DNA of 64,000 nt from Armatimonadota bacterium (GTDB taxonomy: Bacteria > Sysuimicrobiota > Sysuimicrobiia > Sysuimicrobiales > Sysuimicrobiaceae), in assembly GCA_031432545.1 (NCBI GenBank), contig JAVKGX010000006.1:28569-92568 (forward strand), read 5' to 3'. Below, piece after piece: positions 35,209-44,623 of this stretch. The position numbers were made by a program, and so were the translations under genes. Positions within the stretch are counted from its first letter, which is position 1. Each line of letters starts with the position of its first letter. The notes beneath the pieces are model-generated. The model ran no database searches and was not told where the DNA came from. It saw only the letters and a list, made by a program, of their open reading frames with translations.

Positions 35209-36579
35209 CTAGCCGGCAGCCTTCACGTAGTGGAAGAACCGGACCACCGCCTCGATCCCACGCCACATCAGCGGCAGGTTGACCTTCTCGTTGGGGGCGT
35301 GCACGTTGTCGTCGGGCAGCCCGAAGCCGGTGACGACCACGGGCTGGCCCAGCAGCCGCGCGAACAGGTCCACCACCGGCACCGAACCCCCCTGGCGGAT
35401 GAACCGCGTGGGCGCCCCGTACGCGTCCGTCCACGCCCGGGCGGCCGCCTGTACCGCCGGCACCTCCGGAGAGATCACCCACGGCCTGCCCGTGTGCAGC
35501 TTGCGGACGTCGACCCGATAGACGGGGTGCGTGTTCTTGCGGACGTACCTCTCGAAGGCCCGGAACACCCGGTCTGGGTTCTGGTCGGGGACCAGCCGCA
35601 TGCTCACCTTGGCCAGACACCGAGCCGGCAGCACGGTCTTGGCACCGGGTCCGACGAATCCACCGCCCATCCCGTGGATCTCCAGCGTCGGGCGCGACCA
35701 CAGGCGCTCCCACAGGGAACGGCCTTCCTCACCGAGCGTCCCCTGCACGCCGATGGCCCGCATCCACTCCCGTTCGTCCACCGGCAGCTCGCGCCACGAG
35801 CGCAGTTCTGCTTCGCTGGGATCCCGCACGGTCCGGTAGTAGCCGGGGATGCGGATGCGGTGCTTGCGGTCCCGCAGCGACGCCAGCACGCGCACCATCT
35901 CGTGGAACGGATTCGGCGCCGCGCCGCCGAACACACCGGAGTGGAGGTCCGTGGTCGGGCCTTGCATCTCGATCTCGGTGTAGAGGATGCCGCGCAGGCC
36001 GACGGTGATCGCCGGCACGCCAGTAGCGAAGAACCCGGAATCCATCACGAACGCGCAGTCGGCGCGCAGACGACGCTTGTGGCGCGACACGTAGGCAGCG
36101 ACCTCGACGCCCCCGCTCTCTTCTTCCCCCTCGACGAGCAACTTGACGTTGACCGGCAGCCCGTCGGTGGCGAGCAACGCCTCGATGGCCTTCACCGTGG
36201 CGAAGACCTGCCCCTTGTCGTCGCACGCCCCGCGCGCGTACAGGTTCTCGCCCCGCACGACCGGCTCGAACGGCGCAGACGCCCACAGGTCCAGGGGATC
36301 CACCGGCTGCACGTCGTAGTGCCCGTACACCAGCACCGTGGGCGCGCCGGGGGCGCCCATCCACTCTGCGTACACGAGGGGATGGCGTCGGTCGGACGGT
36401 ACGACCTCGACCTTCCTCACCCCGATCCGCTTGAGGTGGTCGGCGAGCCACTGTGCGGCGCGCTCGCAGTCGGCTGCGTGTTCGGGAAGCGCGCTGATGC
36501 TGGGGATCCGCAGCCACTCCCCCAACTCCCGCAGGAAGCGGTCGCGGTTGTCCTGCGCGTAGGCAAATGCTCCCTCCAT
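35209..36579 (-). CDS. M20-family metallopeptidase (dipeptidase)
   Basis: A 456-residue zinc hydrolase of the M20A/CNDP type. Metal ligands and base are visible: VYGHYDVQPVDP (H), GACDDKGQ (D), LVEGEEESGG (E-E), VMDSGF (D) and the terminal NVHAPNEKV (H). A dimerisation lid lies between them. ATG 36579 has GGGGAGG seven bases upstream. The gene is divergent from the S9 peptidase. It could cleave dipeptides or N-acyl amino acids; an N-succinyl-amino-acid role is possible in view of the racemase pair at 51.8-53.8 kb. Confidence 0.92.
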   Translation of the reverse strand: MEGAFAYAQDNRDRFLRELGEWLRIPSISALPEHAADCERAAQWLADHLKRIGVRKVEVVPSDRRHPLVYAEWMGAPGAPTVLVYGHYDVQPVDPLDLWASAPFEPVVRGENLYARGACDDKGQVFATVKAIEALLATDGLPVNVKLLVEGEEESGGVEVAAYVSRHKRRLRADCAFVMDSGFFATGVPAITVGLRGILYTEIEMQGPTTDLHSGVFGGAAPNPFHEMVRVLASLRDRKHRIRIPGYYRTVRDPSEAELRSWRELPVDEREWMRAIGVQGTLGEEGRSLWERLWSRPTLEIHGMGGGFVGPGAKTVLPARCLAKVSMRLVPDQNPDRVFRAFERYVRKNTHPVYRVDVRKLHTGRPWVISPEVPAVQAAARAWTDAYGAPTRFIRQGGSVPVVDLFARLLGQPVVVTGFGLPDDNVHAPNEKVNLPLMWRGIEAVVRFFHYVKAAG

Positions 36580-36732
36580 CGCCGGTCCTCCCCGTGTGGC
36601 AACCGCGGGTCGCCCCCATGCCCGCGCCAGGGTTGGATTCGCTCCCCCTGCCCGCGCCGCCTGCTGCCCGCCGGACGTTGGGCACCCGTTGCGGCTGCGG
36701 CGGGCGGCGTACATAGTAAGGGAGGTGGACGC

Positions 36733-38601
36733 ATGATCCCCACTCCCGCCGCGAACCTCAAGAGCGACCCGCTGCGCAGCGCCCGGAGGGCCGGGGCGCA
36801 ACCGCTCGATGTGCAGACGCTCTACCACGCCCGCCGGGTGACCGCGCTGCGCTGGTCGCCCGACGGCACAGACATCTACTTCGAGACGAACATCACCGGA
36901 CGGTACAACATCTGGCGCGTCGGTGCGGACGGCGGGTGGCCGATCCAGATCACGGTGTCCGACGAGTGGACGCACCTGGAGGACCCGGCGCCGGACGGCC
37001 GCTGGCTCGTCTACACACAGGACGTCGGCGGCAACGAGAAGCCCAACATCTACCTGCTGCCGCCCACCGGCGGCCCGGCGCGCAACGTCACGAACACTGA
37101 AGGTGTCGCGTACCACGCGATCCAATGGTTGCCGCGCCAGGGCCGGCTGTTGTTTTCCGCCGAACGCGAAGCCCCCGGCGCCTACATGGTCTATCTCCTC
37201 GACCCGCAGACCGGTGACGTCGAGCGCGTGGCCGGCAACGAGACCGGCGAGTGCATCCACCTCCGCAGCAGCCCCGACGGCCGCCACCTGGCACTGGTAA
37301 GGACGCGGGACTTCCACCACACCGGCGTGACCGTGCTGGACCTGAGATCAGGCGAGGAACGCGTGCTCGTGCCGATCGACGAGACGACCGCGACGTACGC
37401 GGTCGACTGGACGCGCGATGGCAGGGGCCTGTTCATCGTCTCCAACCGCACCCCCTGGGAATGCGACACCGCGGGATTGCTCGATGTGGCGACGGGTGCG
37501 ATCCGCTGGCTGACCGCCTCGGAGTGGGAGACCTACGTCGTGTGCGTCTCCCCGGTCGAGGAGCGGTACGTCTACTACCGCAACGAGGCGGGCACGCACC
37601 ACGTCTTCGTCCGCGATCTGGGAGACCACGAAGTCCGAATCCCGCTGCCCCCGGGCGTGCTCACGCACGGCACGGCGCGGTTCTCGCCGGACGGTGGGCG
37701 CGTCGCCTTGCTCTACGAGTCGGCCGGCAGCCCCCCGGAGATCTGGGTCTACGACCTGCGGACGGACGAGGTTCGACAGATCAGCCAATCGCTCGTGGGC
37801 GGATTGACGCCGGACCACTTCGTGGTGCCACAGCTCGTCACATATCCGTCGTTCGACGGGACGCCAATCGCCGCGTTCGTCTACCTGCCGCCCAACGCCG
37901 AACCCGACCGGACCTGTCCGGGTATCGTCTACGTGCACGGGGGGCCCGCCTGGCAGCACAGCAACGGTTGGTTCCCCAACCTCCAGTACCTGGTGTCGCA
38001 CGGTTTCGTCGTGATCGCACCCAACTACCGGGGGTCGACGGGGTTCGGCCGGCCGTTCGAGGAGTCCAACCGTCGCGACCTCGGCGGCGGCGACCTGCGC
38101 GACGTCGTCGCGTCCGCGGACTTCCTCCGACAGACCGGCTACGTGGACCCCCGGCGGATCGCGGTGATGGGCGGTTCGTACGGCGGCTACATGACGCTGA
38201 TGGCGCTGACGAAGTACCCGGAGGTGTGGGCCGCGGGCGTGGCAATCGTCCCGTTCGCCAACTGGTTCACCGAGTACCAGAACGAGGATCCGACGCTGCA
38301 GGCGTACGACCGGATGATGATGGGAGACCCCGAGGAGGACACCGAGCTGTGGCGCGAGCGGTCGCCGATCTTCTTCGTCGACCGCATCCGCGCGCCCCTG
38401 CTGCTGCTCGCCGGCGCCAACGACATCCGCTGCCCTCCGGAAGAAACCCGGCAGATCGTCGAGGCGGTACGAGAGGCCGGCGGCGTGGCCGAGGCGAAGA
38501 TCTACGACGACGAGGGACACGGGTTCGCCCGGCGAGAGAACCAGATCGACGCGTTCCGCCGGACCGCGGACTTCCTGAGCAAGCACCTGGGACGGCCCTG
38601 A
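36733..38601 (+). CDS. S9-family prolyl oligopeptidase/acylaminoacyl-peptidase-like protein
   Basis: A 622-residue serine peptidase. An N-terminal beta-propeller (residues 40-360, repeated SPDG..., YLLDPQTGDVER) precedes an alpha/beta hydrolase domain (370-622). The nucleophile lies in MGGSYGGYM, the acid in AGANDIRCP and the histidine in DEGHGF. An HGGP oxyanion segment is present. ATG 36733 has GGGAGGTGG upstream. No signal peptide. It starts a rightward unit with the M42 peptidase 17 bases downstream, both suited to peptide degradation. Confidence 0.94.
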   Translation: MIPTPAANLKSDPLRSARRAGAQPLDVQTLYHARRVTALRWSPDGTDIYFETNITGRYNIWRVGADGGWPIQITVSDEWTHLEDPAPDGRWLVYTQDVGGNEKPNIYLLPPTGGPARNVTNTEGVAYHAIQWLPRQGRLLFSAEREAPGAYMVYLLDPQTGDVERVAGNETGECIHLRSSPDGRHLALVRTRDFHHTGVTVLDLRSGEERVLVPIDETTATYAVDWTRDGRGLFIVSNRTPWECDTAGLLDVATGAIRWLTASEWETYVVCVSPVEERYVYYRNEAGTHHVFVRDLGDHEVRIPLPPGVLTHGTARFSPDGGRVALLYESAGSPPEIWVYDLRTDEVRQISQSLVGGLTPDHFVVPQLVTYPSFDGTPIAAFVYLPPNAEPDRTCPGIVYVHGGPAWQHSNGWFPNLQYLVSHGFVVIAPNYRGSTGFGRPFEESNRRDLGGGDLRDVVASADFLRQTGYVDPRRIAVMGGSYGGYMTLMALTKYPEVWAAGVAIVPFANWFTEYQNEDPTLQAYDRMMMGDPEEDTELWRERSPIFFVDRIRAPLLLLAGANDIRCPPEETRQIVEAVREAGGVAEAKIYDDEGHGFARRENQIDAFRRTADFLSKHLGRP

Positions 38602-38618
38602 GCCGGGGAGGCTTGCAG

Positions 38619-39689
38619 ATGTACGACACGATGCAGATGCTGCGCGAGATCACCGAGGCGCCCGGCGTGCCCGGGTTCGAGGAGCCGGTGCGGCAGGTGA
38701 TGCACAAGTACCTGAGCCCCCTCGGCGAGATCCTCCACGACCGCCTGGGCAGCATCGTCGCCCGCAAGGAAGGAAGCGCCGCACAACCCAAGGTGATCGT
38801 CGCCGGGCACATGGACGAGATCGGCTTCTTGGTGACCCGCATCACCGACGAAGGCTACGTGAAGTTCCAGACGCTGGGCGGGTGGTGGTCCCAGGTGATG
38901 CTGGCCCAGCGGGTGCAGGTGCTCACGCGCCGGGGCCCCGTGCTGGGGGTGATCGGCAGCAAGCCGCCGCACATCCTGCAGGAAGAGGAGCGCAAGAAGG
39001 CCGTCGAGATCAAGGACCTGTACATCGACGTCGGGGCGTCCGATCGCGAGGAGGCGCAGCGGTTTGGCATCCGCCCGGGCGATCCGATCGTGCCCACGAC
39101 ACCGTTCACCGTTATGCGCAACGACAGGCTGTTGATGGCCAAGGCGTGGGACAACCGGTTCGGCTGCGCGGCGATGATCGAGATCCTGCGGGCCCTGCAG
39201 GACATCGACCACCCCAACACCGTCTACGGCGTGGGCAACGTCCAGGAGGAAGTGGGACTGCGCGGCGCGCAGACCACCGCCCACCTCGTGCAGCCCGACA
39301 TCGGCATCGCGCTGGACACGGGCATCGCCGGCGACACGCCGGGGATCAAACCGGACGAGGCGCAGGGAAAGCTGGGGCGGGGGCCGGTCATCTTCCTGTA
39401 CGACGGCTCCATGATCCCCCACGTGCGGCTGCGCGACCTGGTGATCGAGATCGCTGAGTCGGAGGGCATCCCCTACCAGTTCGACCACGTTGCGCGCGGT
39501 GGCACCGACGCGGGCAAGATCCACGTCTTCGGCACCGGCGTACCCTCCATCGTGATCGGCGCGCCGGTGCGCTACATCCACAGCCACAACGCGATCTTGC
39601 ACCGCGACGACTTCGACAACGCCGTCCGCCTGTGCGTCGCCCTCATCCAGCGACTGGACCGCGCAACCGTGGAGCGGATCGCAGCGTGA
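38619..39689 (+). CDS. M42-family aminopeptidase (TET-like)
   Basis: A 356-residue binuclear aminopeptidase. Ligands are in VIVAGHMDEIGFLV (H, D), AKAWDNRFGC (D), VQEEVGLRGA (E-E), IALDTGIAGDTPG (D) and YIHSHNAILHRDDFDNA (H). These enzymes form dodecameric tetrahedral particles and trim peptides. ATG 38619 has GGGGAGG upstream. It follows the S9 peptidase and precedes a hypothetical membrane protein by 22 bases. Confidence 0.93.
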   Translation: MYDTMQMLREITEAPGVPGFEEPVRQVMHKYLSPLGEILHDRLGSIVARKEGSAAQPKVIVAGHMDEIGFLVTRITDEGYVKFQTLGGWWSQVMLAQRVQVLTRRGPVLGVIGSKPPHILQEEERKKAVEIKDLYIDVGASDREEAQRFGIRPGDPIVPTTPFTVMRNDRLLMAKAWDNRFGCAAMIEILRALQDIDHPNTVYGVGNVQEEVGLRGAQTTAHLVQPDIGIALDTGIAGDTPGIKPDEAQGKLGRGPVIFLYDGSMIPHVRLRDLVIEIAESEGIPYQFDHVARGGTDAGKIHVFGTGVPSIVIGAPVRYIHSHNAILHRDDFDNAVRLCVALIQRLDRATVERIAA

Positions 39690-39711
39690 CCGAACCGCCG
39701 AAGGCCCCACG

Positions 39712-40542
39712 ATGAACGCCTCCGGTCTGCTCGACAGCCTGGCGACGGCCGACGGACGCCGGCGGTTCGGACTGTGGATGCTGGCGCTGTGCCTGGCCGG
39801 CGCGCTCGCGACCGCTGCGGTCCTGGGATGGCACCGCTGGTTCTTCGCAGTGATCCTGTGGCTGGGGGGCGTCTATGTGCCGGCACGCCTGGTCGCCGAG
39901 GTCCTCGGCGCACGGGGCCGCCGGATGCAGGACCGCTACCGGCAAGCGCTGCCCGACCGCATCACGCGCGGCAACCTGCCGCTGGTCGCCCGGGGTCTGT
40001 ACGAGCGGGACGTGCTGATGCCGCGCATCGTAACGCCACCGTACGCCGCCAAGGTCACGGAAACCGTGATCGCCGTCGGGAACGAGGCGTTCGACCGCGC
40101 GGATGCCGGAGAGGAGATCCGACGGGCCGCCGTGCGTTTTGCCGCTGTCGCCGACGGCTGGATGAGCGAGATGCGTCTGGTCCGAGAGGCTGACCCCGCC
40201 TCCACAAACATCCAGGCGCGCTGGCACGACATCCGGTCACTGTCCGTCCTCGCCGCCGCAACGCGTGTGCTGGTTGCGCTGTACGAGGAAATCGCCCGCC
40301 AGCCCTTCTACGGACCCGCCATCGACGCCCAGCAGATCCGCGACTTCCTCGACGCGTCGCTGGATTACCTGGACCGCGCGGCGATCGACCCGGACGTTCC
40401 CCCCTGGACGGGCTCGCTGCTGGGCCTGTGGACGGCCGAGAGCACGGAGCTGCGGGCGCGATGGGATGCGTTCGTCTCCGTGCAGGGACCCGCCCCTTCC
40501 CGGATCTCGGCAGTTTTAGAGATCGCGATGGGGCCGCGTTGA
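39712..40542 (+). CDS. Uncharacterised membrane-anchored protein
   Basis: A 276-residue protein. Residues 18-60 contain two closely spaced hydrophobic segments (LALCLAGALATAAVLG and FAVILWLGGVYVPARLVAEVLG), and the rest is soluble and helical with many arginines. I do not recognise a family. Its C-terminal domain, of about 190 residues, would face the cytoplasm. It lies 22 bases after the M42 peptidase and 10 bases before the ornithine-cyclodeaminase-family gene, so it is probably part of their transcript. Confidence 0.7.
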   Translation: MNASGLLDSLATADGRRRFGLWMLALCLAGALATAAVLGWHRWFFAVILWLGGVYVPARLVAEVLGARGRRMQDRYRQALPDRITRGNLPLVARGLYERDVLMPRIVTPPYAAKVTETVIAVGNEAFDRADAGEEIRRAAVRFAAVADGWMSEMRLVREADPASTNIQARWHDIRSLSVLAAATRVLVALYEEIARQPFYGPAIDAQQIRDFLDASLDYLDRAAIDPDVPPWTGSLLGLWTAESTELRARWDAFVSVQGPAPSRISAVLEIAMGPR

Positions 40543-40552
40543 CCCTGCGCAG

Positions 40553-41536
40553 ATGACGGACGCTTCGGAAGGCCGAGGTCTGCTGTTGCTCACCGAGGCC
40601 GAGGTCGCGGCGTTGCTCCCCATGCCGGACCTGATCCGCACCTTGGAGGACGCCTTCCGCGCCAAGGCGGCCGGCGAAGCCACGAACCAACCGCGGACCC
40701 GGGTGGTGGCGGCGGCCGGCGGCGTGCTGCACGTCATGTCCGCCGCCTGGGACGCGGGGGGCGTCATGGGGTTGAAGGCCTACACCACCGGCCCAGGGGG
40801 CGCACGGTTCGTCGTCCACCTGTACCGAACCGACGGCACGCCGTTGGCGCTGATGCAGGCGGACGTGTTGGGCCAGCGCCGCACCGGGGCGGCCACGGGG
40901 CTGGCGACCCGATGTATGGCCCGCCCGGACGCGTTCGCCGTGGCGATCCTGGGCAGCGGGTGGCAGGCGCGGACACAACTGGAGGCCGTGTGTGCCGTGC
41001 GCACGATCGAGCGGGCCACAGTCTACAGCCGGACGCCCCAGCGACGCGAGCGCTTCGCGGCCGAGATGTCCGAGCGGCTCGGCGTCCCCGTCGAGGCCGC
41101 GCCGTCGGCAAAGGGGGCAGTGCGGGAGGCCGACATCGTCTGCACGATCACCTCTTCGCGCGATCCCGTGCTGCTGGGAGAGTGGTTAGAGCCTGGGATG
41201 CACGTCAACGCCGCGGGGGTGAACTGGGCCAACCGCCGTGAACTCGACGCGGAGGCGGTGCGGCGGGCGGCGCGGGTCGCCGTCGACGACTTGGCGCAGG
41301 CGAGGGTCGAGTGCGGCGACCTGATCTGGGCGGCTTCCGAGGGTGCGTTCGCCTGGGGGAGTGCGATCGAGCTGGCGGACGTGGTGGCCGGACGGGTGGT
41401 GGGCCGTGCGTCGCCGGACGAGATCACCCTGTTCGCCTCCCAGGGGATCGCCCTGGAGGACATCGCCGCTGCGAAGCTCGCCTACGACAACGCGATCGCC
41501 GGCGACATCGGCCGCCGCTTCGATCTCGGTTCCTGA
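40553..41536 (+). CDS. Ornithine cyclodeaminase/mu-crystallin family protein
   Basis: A 327-residue NAD(P)-binding protein. It shows MSAAWDAGGVMGLKAYTTGPGGARFVVHLYRTDGTPLALMQADVLGQRRTGAATGLATR and the Rossmann motif AILGSGWQARTQLEAVC. The family includes ornithine cyclodeaminase, alanine dehydrogenase and ketimine reductases. The NAD-binding segment is clear, but the substrate is not readable. It sits among peptidases, so amino-acid catabolism is plausible. Confidence 0.9.
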   Translation: MTDASEGRGLLLLTEAEVAALLPMPDLIRTLEDAFRAKAAGEATNQPRTRVVAAAGGVLHVMSAAWDAGGVMGLKAYTTGPGGARFVVHLYRTDGTPLALMQADVLGQRRTGAATGLATRCMARPDAFAVAILGSGWQARTQLEAVCAVRTIERATVYSRTPQRRERFAAEMSERLGVPVEAAPSAKGAVREADIVCTITSSRDPVLLGEWLEPGMHVNAAGVNWANRRELDAEAVRRAARVAVDDLAQARVECGDLIWAASEGAFAWGSAIELADVVAGRVVGRASPDEITLFASQGIALEDIAAAKLAYDNAIAGDIGRRFDLGS

Positions 41537-41613
41537 GCGCCACCTCCTCCGCCTGTCCTGGGAACAGGGTCCGGCGAGAGGGACCGAGCACCGAAGCCAA
41601 CGGAGGTGACCTG

Positions 41614-43083
41614 GTGGAAGTCACGACGACCGCATCGAGCTGGAACGAGGTACGCGCGGACGTCTTGGCGGTGCTGCTCGAAGAGGGCGACCCGCTGGCT
41701 GCCCTGGCCGACGTGGACCGCGCGCTCGGCGGCTGGATTGCCGACGCGGTTCGGCCCGCGGACTACATGGCCAGGCGCGACAGGACGCTGCTTTTGTTCA
41801 CGCACGGCAAGGCGGCAACCGGACGCATGCTGCTGGTGGGCATGGGCGCGCCCACAGAGGGGCACGAACGCGCCGACGGCGTACGGCGCGCGGCCGCCTT
41901 GGCCGCCCGGGAGGCGCGCACGCTGCGGGCGAGGCGTCTGGCGGTGTGGTGTCCGGGCATCGATCCGCGCGACAGCGCTGCGGCGATCGTCGAGGGTGCC
42001 CATCTGGGTGCGTATCGATACGAGGCCTACAAGAAGTCCGACGAGCCGCGCATCGAGCACCTGCAGATCCTCGCACCGCGCAACCGGCAGACCCAGGGCG
42101 CCCTGCAGCGTGCGCGGGTGATGGCCGAGGCCACGTGCTTTGCGCGCGACCTCGTCAACGGGCCGCCCAACGAGGTCACCCCCACCTCGCTCGCCCAGAC
42201 GGCACGTTCGATCGCCCGTCAGACCGGCCTGCGCCTTACCGTCTACGGTCCAGAACAGCTGCGGCGCATGGGCGCCGGTGGCATCCTTGCCGTCGGGCAG
42301 GGCAGCCGCCAGCCGCAGCAGATGATCGTCCTGGAATACCGGCCGCACCGCACCCAGAAGACCTATGCGCTGGTCGGCAAGGGCGTGACGTTCGACGCCG
42401 GCGGCCTGGACATCAAGACGCACGAGGGGATGGAGACGATGAAGTCCGACATGGCGGGCGCGGCGGCGGTGCTGGCGGCGATGCGGGCGCTGCCGACGCT
42501 CGACGTGCGGCACCGTGTGTACGGGGTCGTCGGCGCCGTCGAGAACATGCTCGGGGGGGCGGCGTTCAAGCCGGGCGACATCGTGCGCGCGATGAACGGC
42601 AAGACGATCGAGATCAACAACACGGACGCCGAGGGCCGCGTCGTCCTCGCCGACTGCTTCAGCTACGTCGTCCGGCACAACCCCGACGCCATCGTGGATC
42701 TCGCCACGCTGACCGGCGCGGCGATGGTCGCGCTCGGCCACCACGCGGCAGCGGTGATCGGCAACGACCGGGCGCTCGTGGGGGACTTGATCCGCGCCGG
42801 ACAGGCGGCGGGCGAGCGCATCTGGGAGCTGCCGTTGTACGAGGAGTTCGCAGAAGCGATGCGCAGCGACGTCGCGGACCTGAAGAACTCCGGGGGGCGG
42901 TACGGCGGCGCACAGAAGGGCGCAGCGTTCCTGCGCGAGTTCACCGGTGGCCGCCCCTGGGCCCACCTCGACATCGCCGGCCCGGCCTTCCTCGACAAGT
43001 CCGAAGGGCAAGCGCCGCACCTGCCCAGGGGCGCCACCGGCTTCGGGGTGCGTACCCTGCTGCGGTGGTTGCTGTCGGCGTAG
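41614..43083 (+). CDS. pepA: M17 leucyl aminopeptidase
   Basis: A 489-residue cytosolic aminopeptidase with two metal ions. The C-terminal catalytic domain contains LVGKGVTFDAGGLDIKTHEGMETMKSDMAGAAAVLAAM and the signature NNTDAEGRVVLADC. The conserved lysine and arginine of the active site lie in these. The N-terminal domain is shorter and diverged. GTG 41614 with GGAGGTGA seven bases upstream is preferred. It ends a rightward run of peptidase genes (S9, M42, M17). Confidence 0.94.
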   Translation: MEVTTTASSWNEVRADVLAVLLEEGDPLAALADVDRALGGWIADAVRPADYMARRDRTLLLFTHGKAATGRMLLVGMGAPTEGHERADGVRRAAALAAREARTLRARRLAVWCPGIDPRDSAAAIVEGAHLGAYRYEAYKKSDEPRIEHLQILAPRNRQTQGALQRARVMAEATCFARDLVNGPPNEVTPTSLAQTARSIARQTGLRLTVYGPEQLRRMGAGGILAVGQGSRQPQQMIVLEYRPHRTQKTYALVGKGVTFDAGGLDIKTHEGMETMKSDMAGAAAVLAAMRALPTLDVRHRVYGVVGAVENMLGGAAFKPGDIVRAMNGKTIEINNTDAEGRVVLADCFSYVVRHNPDAIVDLATLTGAAMVALGHHAAAVIGNDRALVGDLIRAGQAAGERIWELPLYEEFAEAMRSDVADLKNSGGRYGGAQKGAAFLREFTGGRPWAHLDIAGPAFLDKSEGQAPHLPRGATGFGVRTLLRWLLSA

Positions 43084-43085
43084 GG

Positions 43086-43337
43086 ATGCGCGGCCACCCG
43101 CTCGTCGACGTGATCGGCTGGACCGGCGCGGCCGCGCTGCTGGCGGCGTACGCTCTCGTCTCCACCCGCCGCCTCGGCGGGGCCTCGGTGCCCTACCAGC
43201 TGCTGAACGCCTTCGGCAGCGTCCTGCTGGGGATCAACAGCGTGTACTACGGGGCGTTTCCCTCCGCCTTCGTGAACACCATCTGGCTGGGCATCGCCGT
43301 GTACGCGCTCCATCGGGCGCGGGCCGTGCGCCGATGA
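43086..43337 (+). CDS. CBU_0592-family small membrane protein
   Basis: An 83-residue protein with three hydrophobic segments. IGWTGAAALLAAYALVSTRRLGG, YQLLNAFGSVLLGINSVYYGAFPSAFVNTIWLGIAVYALHR is the pattern of CBU_0592-like proteins. Its function is unknown. It begins two bases after the pepA stop and is probably translated by coupling. The next gene is convergent. Confidence 0.82.
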   Translation: MRGHPLVDVIGWTGAAALLAAYALVSTRRLGGASVPYQLLNAFGSVLLGINSVYYGAFPSAFVNTIWLGIAVYALHRARAVRR

Positions 43338-43368
43338 CGATGCGGCGAGGTCGAACGGGCGCCCGGCC

Positions 43369-43860
43369 CTACCGGTTGTCGGCCAGGCGCCGCCGGGCCT
43401 CCTCGATCAGCCGCTGCGCGGATCCCGCACCCTCCCACCCGTAGATCTCTACCGGCTTGCGCTCGAGGTTCTTGTACACGGCAAAGAAGTGCTCGACCTC
43501 CTTGAGGAAGTGCGGAGGGACGTGCTCCAGCTCGTAGATCCCGGCGAAGCGCGGGTCGCCGACGGGTACGGCCAGCACCTTCTGGTCCCTGCCCTTCTCG
43601 TCGCGCATGTCCAGCACGCCGATCGGCCGGACCTCGACCAGGCACCCAGGAAACGTCGGCTCGTAGGTGAAGATCAGGACGTCCAGGTGGTCCCCGTCTT
43701 CGGCCACCGTCTCCTCGATGTATCCGTAGTCGGCCGGGTAGTGCAGCGGCGAGTACAGAACCCTCTCGAGCCGGATCCCGCCGTGCGCGGGATCTATCTC
43801 GTACTTGTTCCGGCTCCCCTTGGGGATCTCGACGCGGGCGAGCACCGTCGTGTTCTTCAA
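43369..43860 (-). CDS. ppa: Inorganic pyrophosphatase (family I)
   Basis: A 163-residue soluble pyrophosphatase. Signatures are VEIPKGSRNKYEID, LHYPADYGYIEETVAEDGDHLDVLI with the metal-binding aspartates, and RDQKVLAVPVGDPRF. It splits pyrophosphate and pulls ligase reactions forward. The TTG at 43860, overlapping the stop of the next gene upstream, has GGAG five bases before it; an in-frame ATG at 43887 would extend it by nine residues. Confidence 0.95.
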   Translation of the reverse strand: MKNTTVLARVEIPKGSRNKYEIDPAHGGIRLERVLYSPLHYPADYGYIEETVAEDGDHLDVLIFTYEPTFPGCLVEVRPIGVLDMRDEKGRDQKVLAVPVGDPRFAGIYELEHVPPHFLKEVEHFFAVYKNLERKPVEIYGWEGAGSAQRLIEEARRRLADNR

Positions 43861-44525
43861 GCTTTCTCCTTCCAGTCCATCACCCACACCTCCCGCTGGT
43901 CGGGCAGCGGCAGCGCCTTCACCCGGTGGCCGACGCGCGTGATGCCCCTCTTGCCCTGCAGGAAACCGTCGAGCGTGGCGATCGGCCAGTCCCCGTTGAC
44001 CTCGGTCTTGTAGTGCATGGGGATCACGACCCGCGGCCGGAGTCGGTCGATGACCGAGTCGGCGGTCTTCGCGTCGATCGTGTAGTGGCCACCTACTGGG
44101 ATCATCAGGATGTCCGGGTTGCGGGCCGCCCGCGCTGCCGCGTTGTCCAGGTCGTGCCCCAGGTCGCCGGCATGCAGTACCTTCACGGCGTTGCCCTCGA
44201 TGCAGAACATCGCATTCTTGCCGCGCTGCGAACCCTGCGTCTCGTCGTGGTACGTGGGAATGGCCGAGATCTTGACGTCGCGAAACGTCTCCGAGACCTC
44301 CGCGAAGTCCCGTCCGTCGTTGGCCAGGCCGCGGATCACCTTCGGCGAGCCCGCCGCCATCGGAAGGTGGTTGTGGTCGAAGTGCTCGTGGCTGATCAGC
44401 ACCAGGTCGGCTTCAACCCGCGGGATCGGATACCCGACCTGCTCGTTGAACGGATCGATGAGAATGCGCGTCCCTTCCTTGGTCTCCAGGAGGAAGCACG
44501 CGTGGCCGAAGTAGGTGATCTTCAT
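43857..44525 (-). CDS. UlaG-like metallo-beta-lactamase-fold hydrolase
   Basis: A 222-residue protein. It starts MKITYFGHACFLLE and has ISHEHFDHNHLP (the HxHxDH variant HEHFDH), VLHAGDLGH and PMHYKTEV for metal ligands. The family (UPF0173/UlaG-like) has no agreed substrate. The stop overlaps the pyrophosphatase TTG, so they form a two-gene unit. The opposite side is divergent with the deaminase. Confidence 0.88.
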   Translation of the reverse strand: MKITYFGHACFLLETKEGTRILIDPFNEQVGYPIPRVEADLVLISHEHFDHNHLPMAAGSPKVIRGLANDGRDFAEVSETFRDVKISAIPTYHDETQGSQRGKNAMFCIEGNAVKVLHAGDLGHDLDNAAARAARNPDILMIPVGGHYTIDAKTADSVIDRLRPRVVIPMHYKTEVNGDWPIATLDGFLQGKRGITRVGHRVKALPLPDQREVWVMDWKEKA

Positions 44526-44611
44526 GGCTCCGCCCCCTTCCTCGGTTCTCGGTCTAACGATTCCCCGCCGACCGCTCGCTCTCCTCGCCCGCCGCCGGCC
44601 GTCCCGTCGGA

Positions 44612-44617
44612 TACACT
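44612..44617 (+). promoter_or_regulatory. -10 hexamer of the first adenine-deaminase-family gene (leaderless)
   Basis: TACACT ends six bases before the ATG at 44624, the same spacing as seen at the creatininase-family gene. No Shine-Dalgarno sequence lies in between. The message would be leaderless or nearly so. Confidence 0.4.
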
Positions 44618-44623
44618 GTTCCC

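Noticed and set aside
35209..36579. M20 peptidase as part of an operon with the racemase pair
   Set aside because: It is 15 kb away and divergent from peptidase genes. A functional link is only possible, not shown by layout.
36733..38601. A far longer plus-strand version of the S9 peptidase starting at 35017
   Set aside because: The first 572 residues are antisense to nadE and the M20 gene and have no family features. ATG 36733 has a good ribosome site.
43089..43337. CBU_0592-like protein as a SemiSWEET sugar transporter
   Set aside because: The PQ-loop motif is not present, and the LLNAFGS/NTIWLG pattern fits the CBU_0592 family better.
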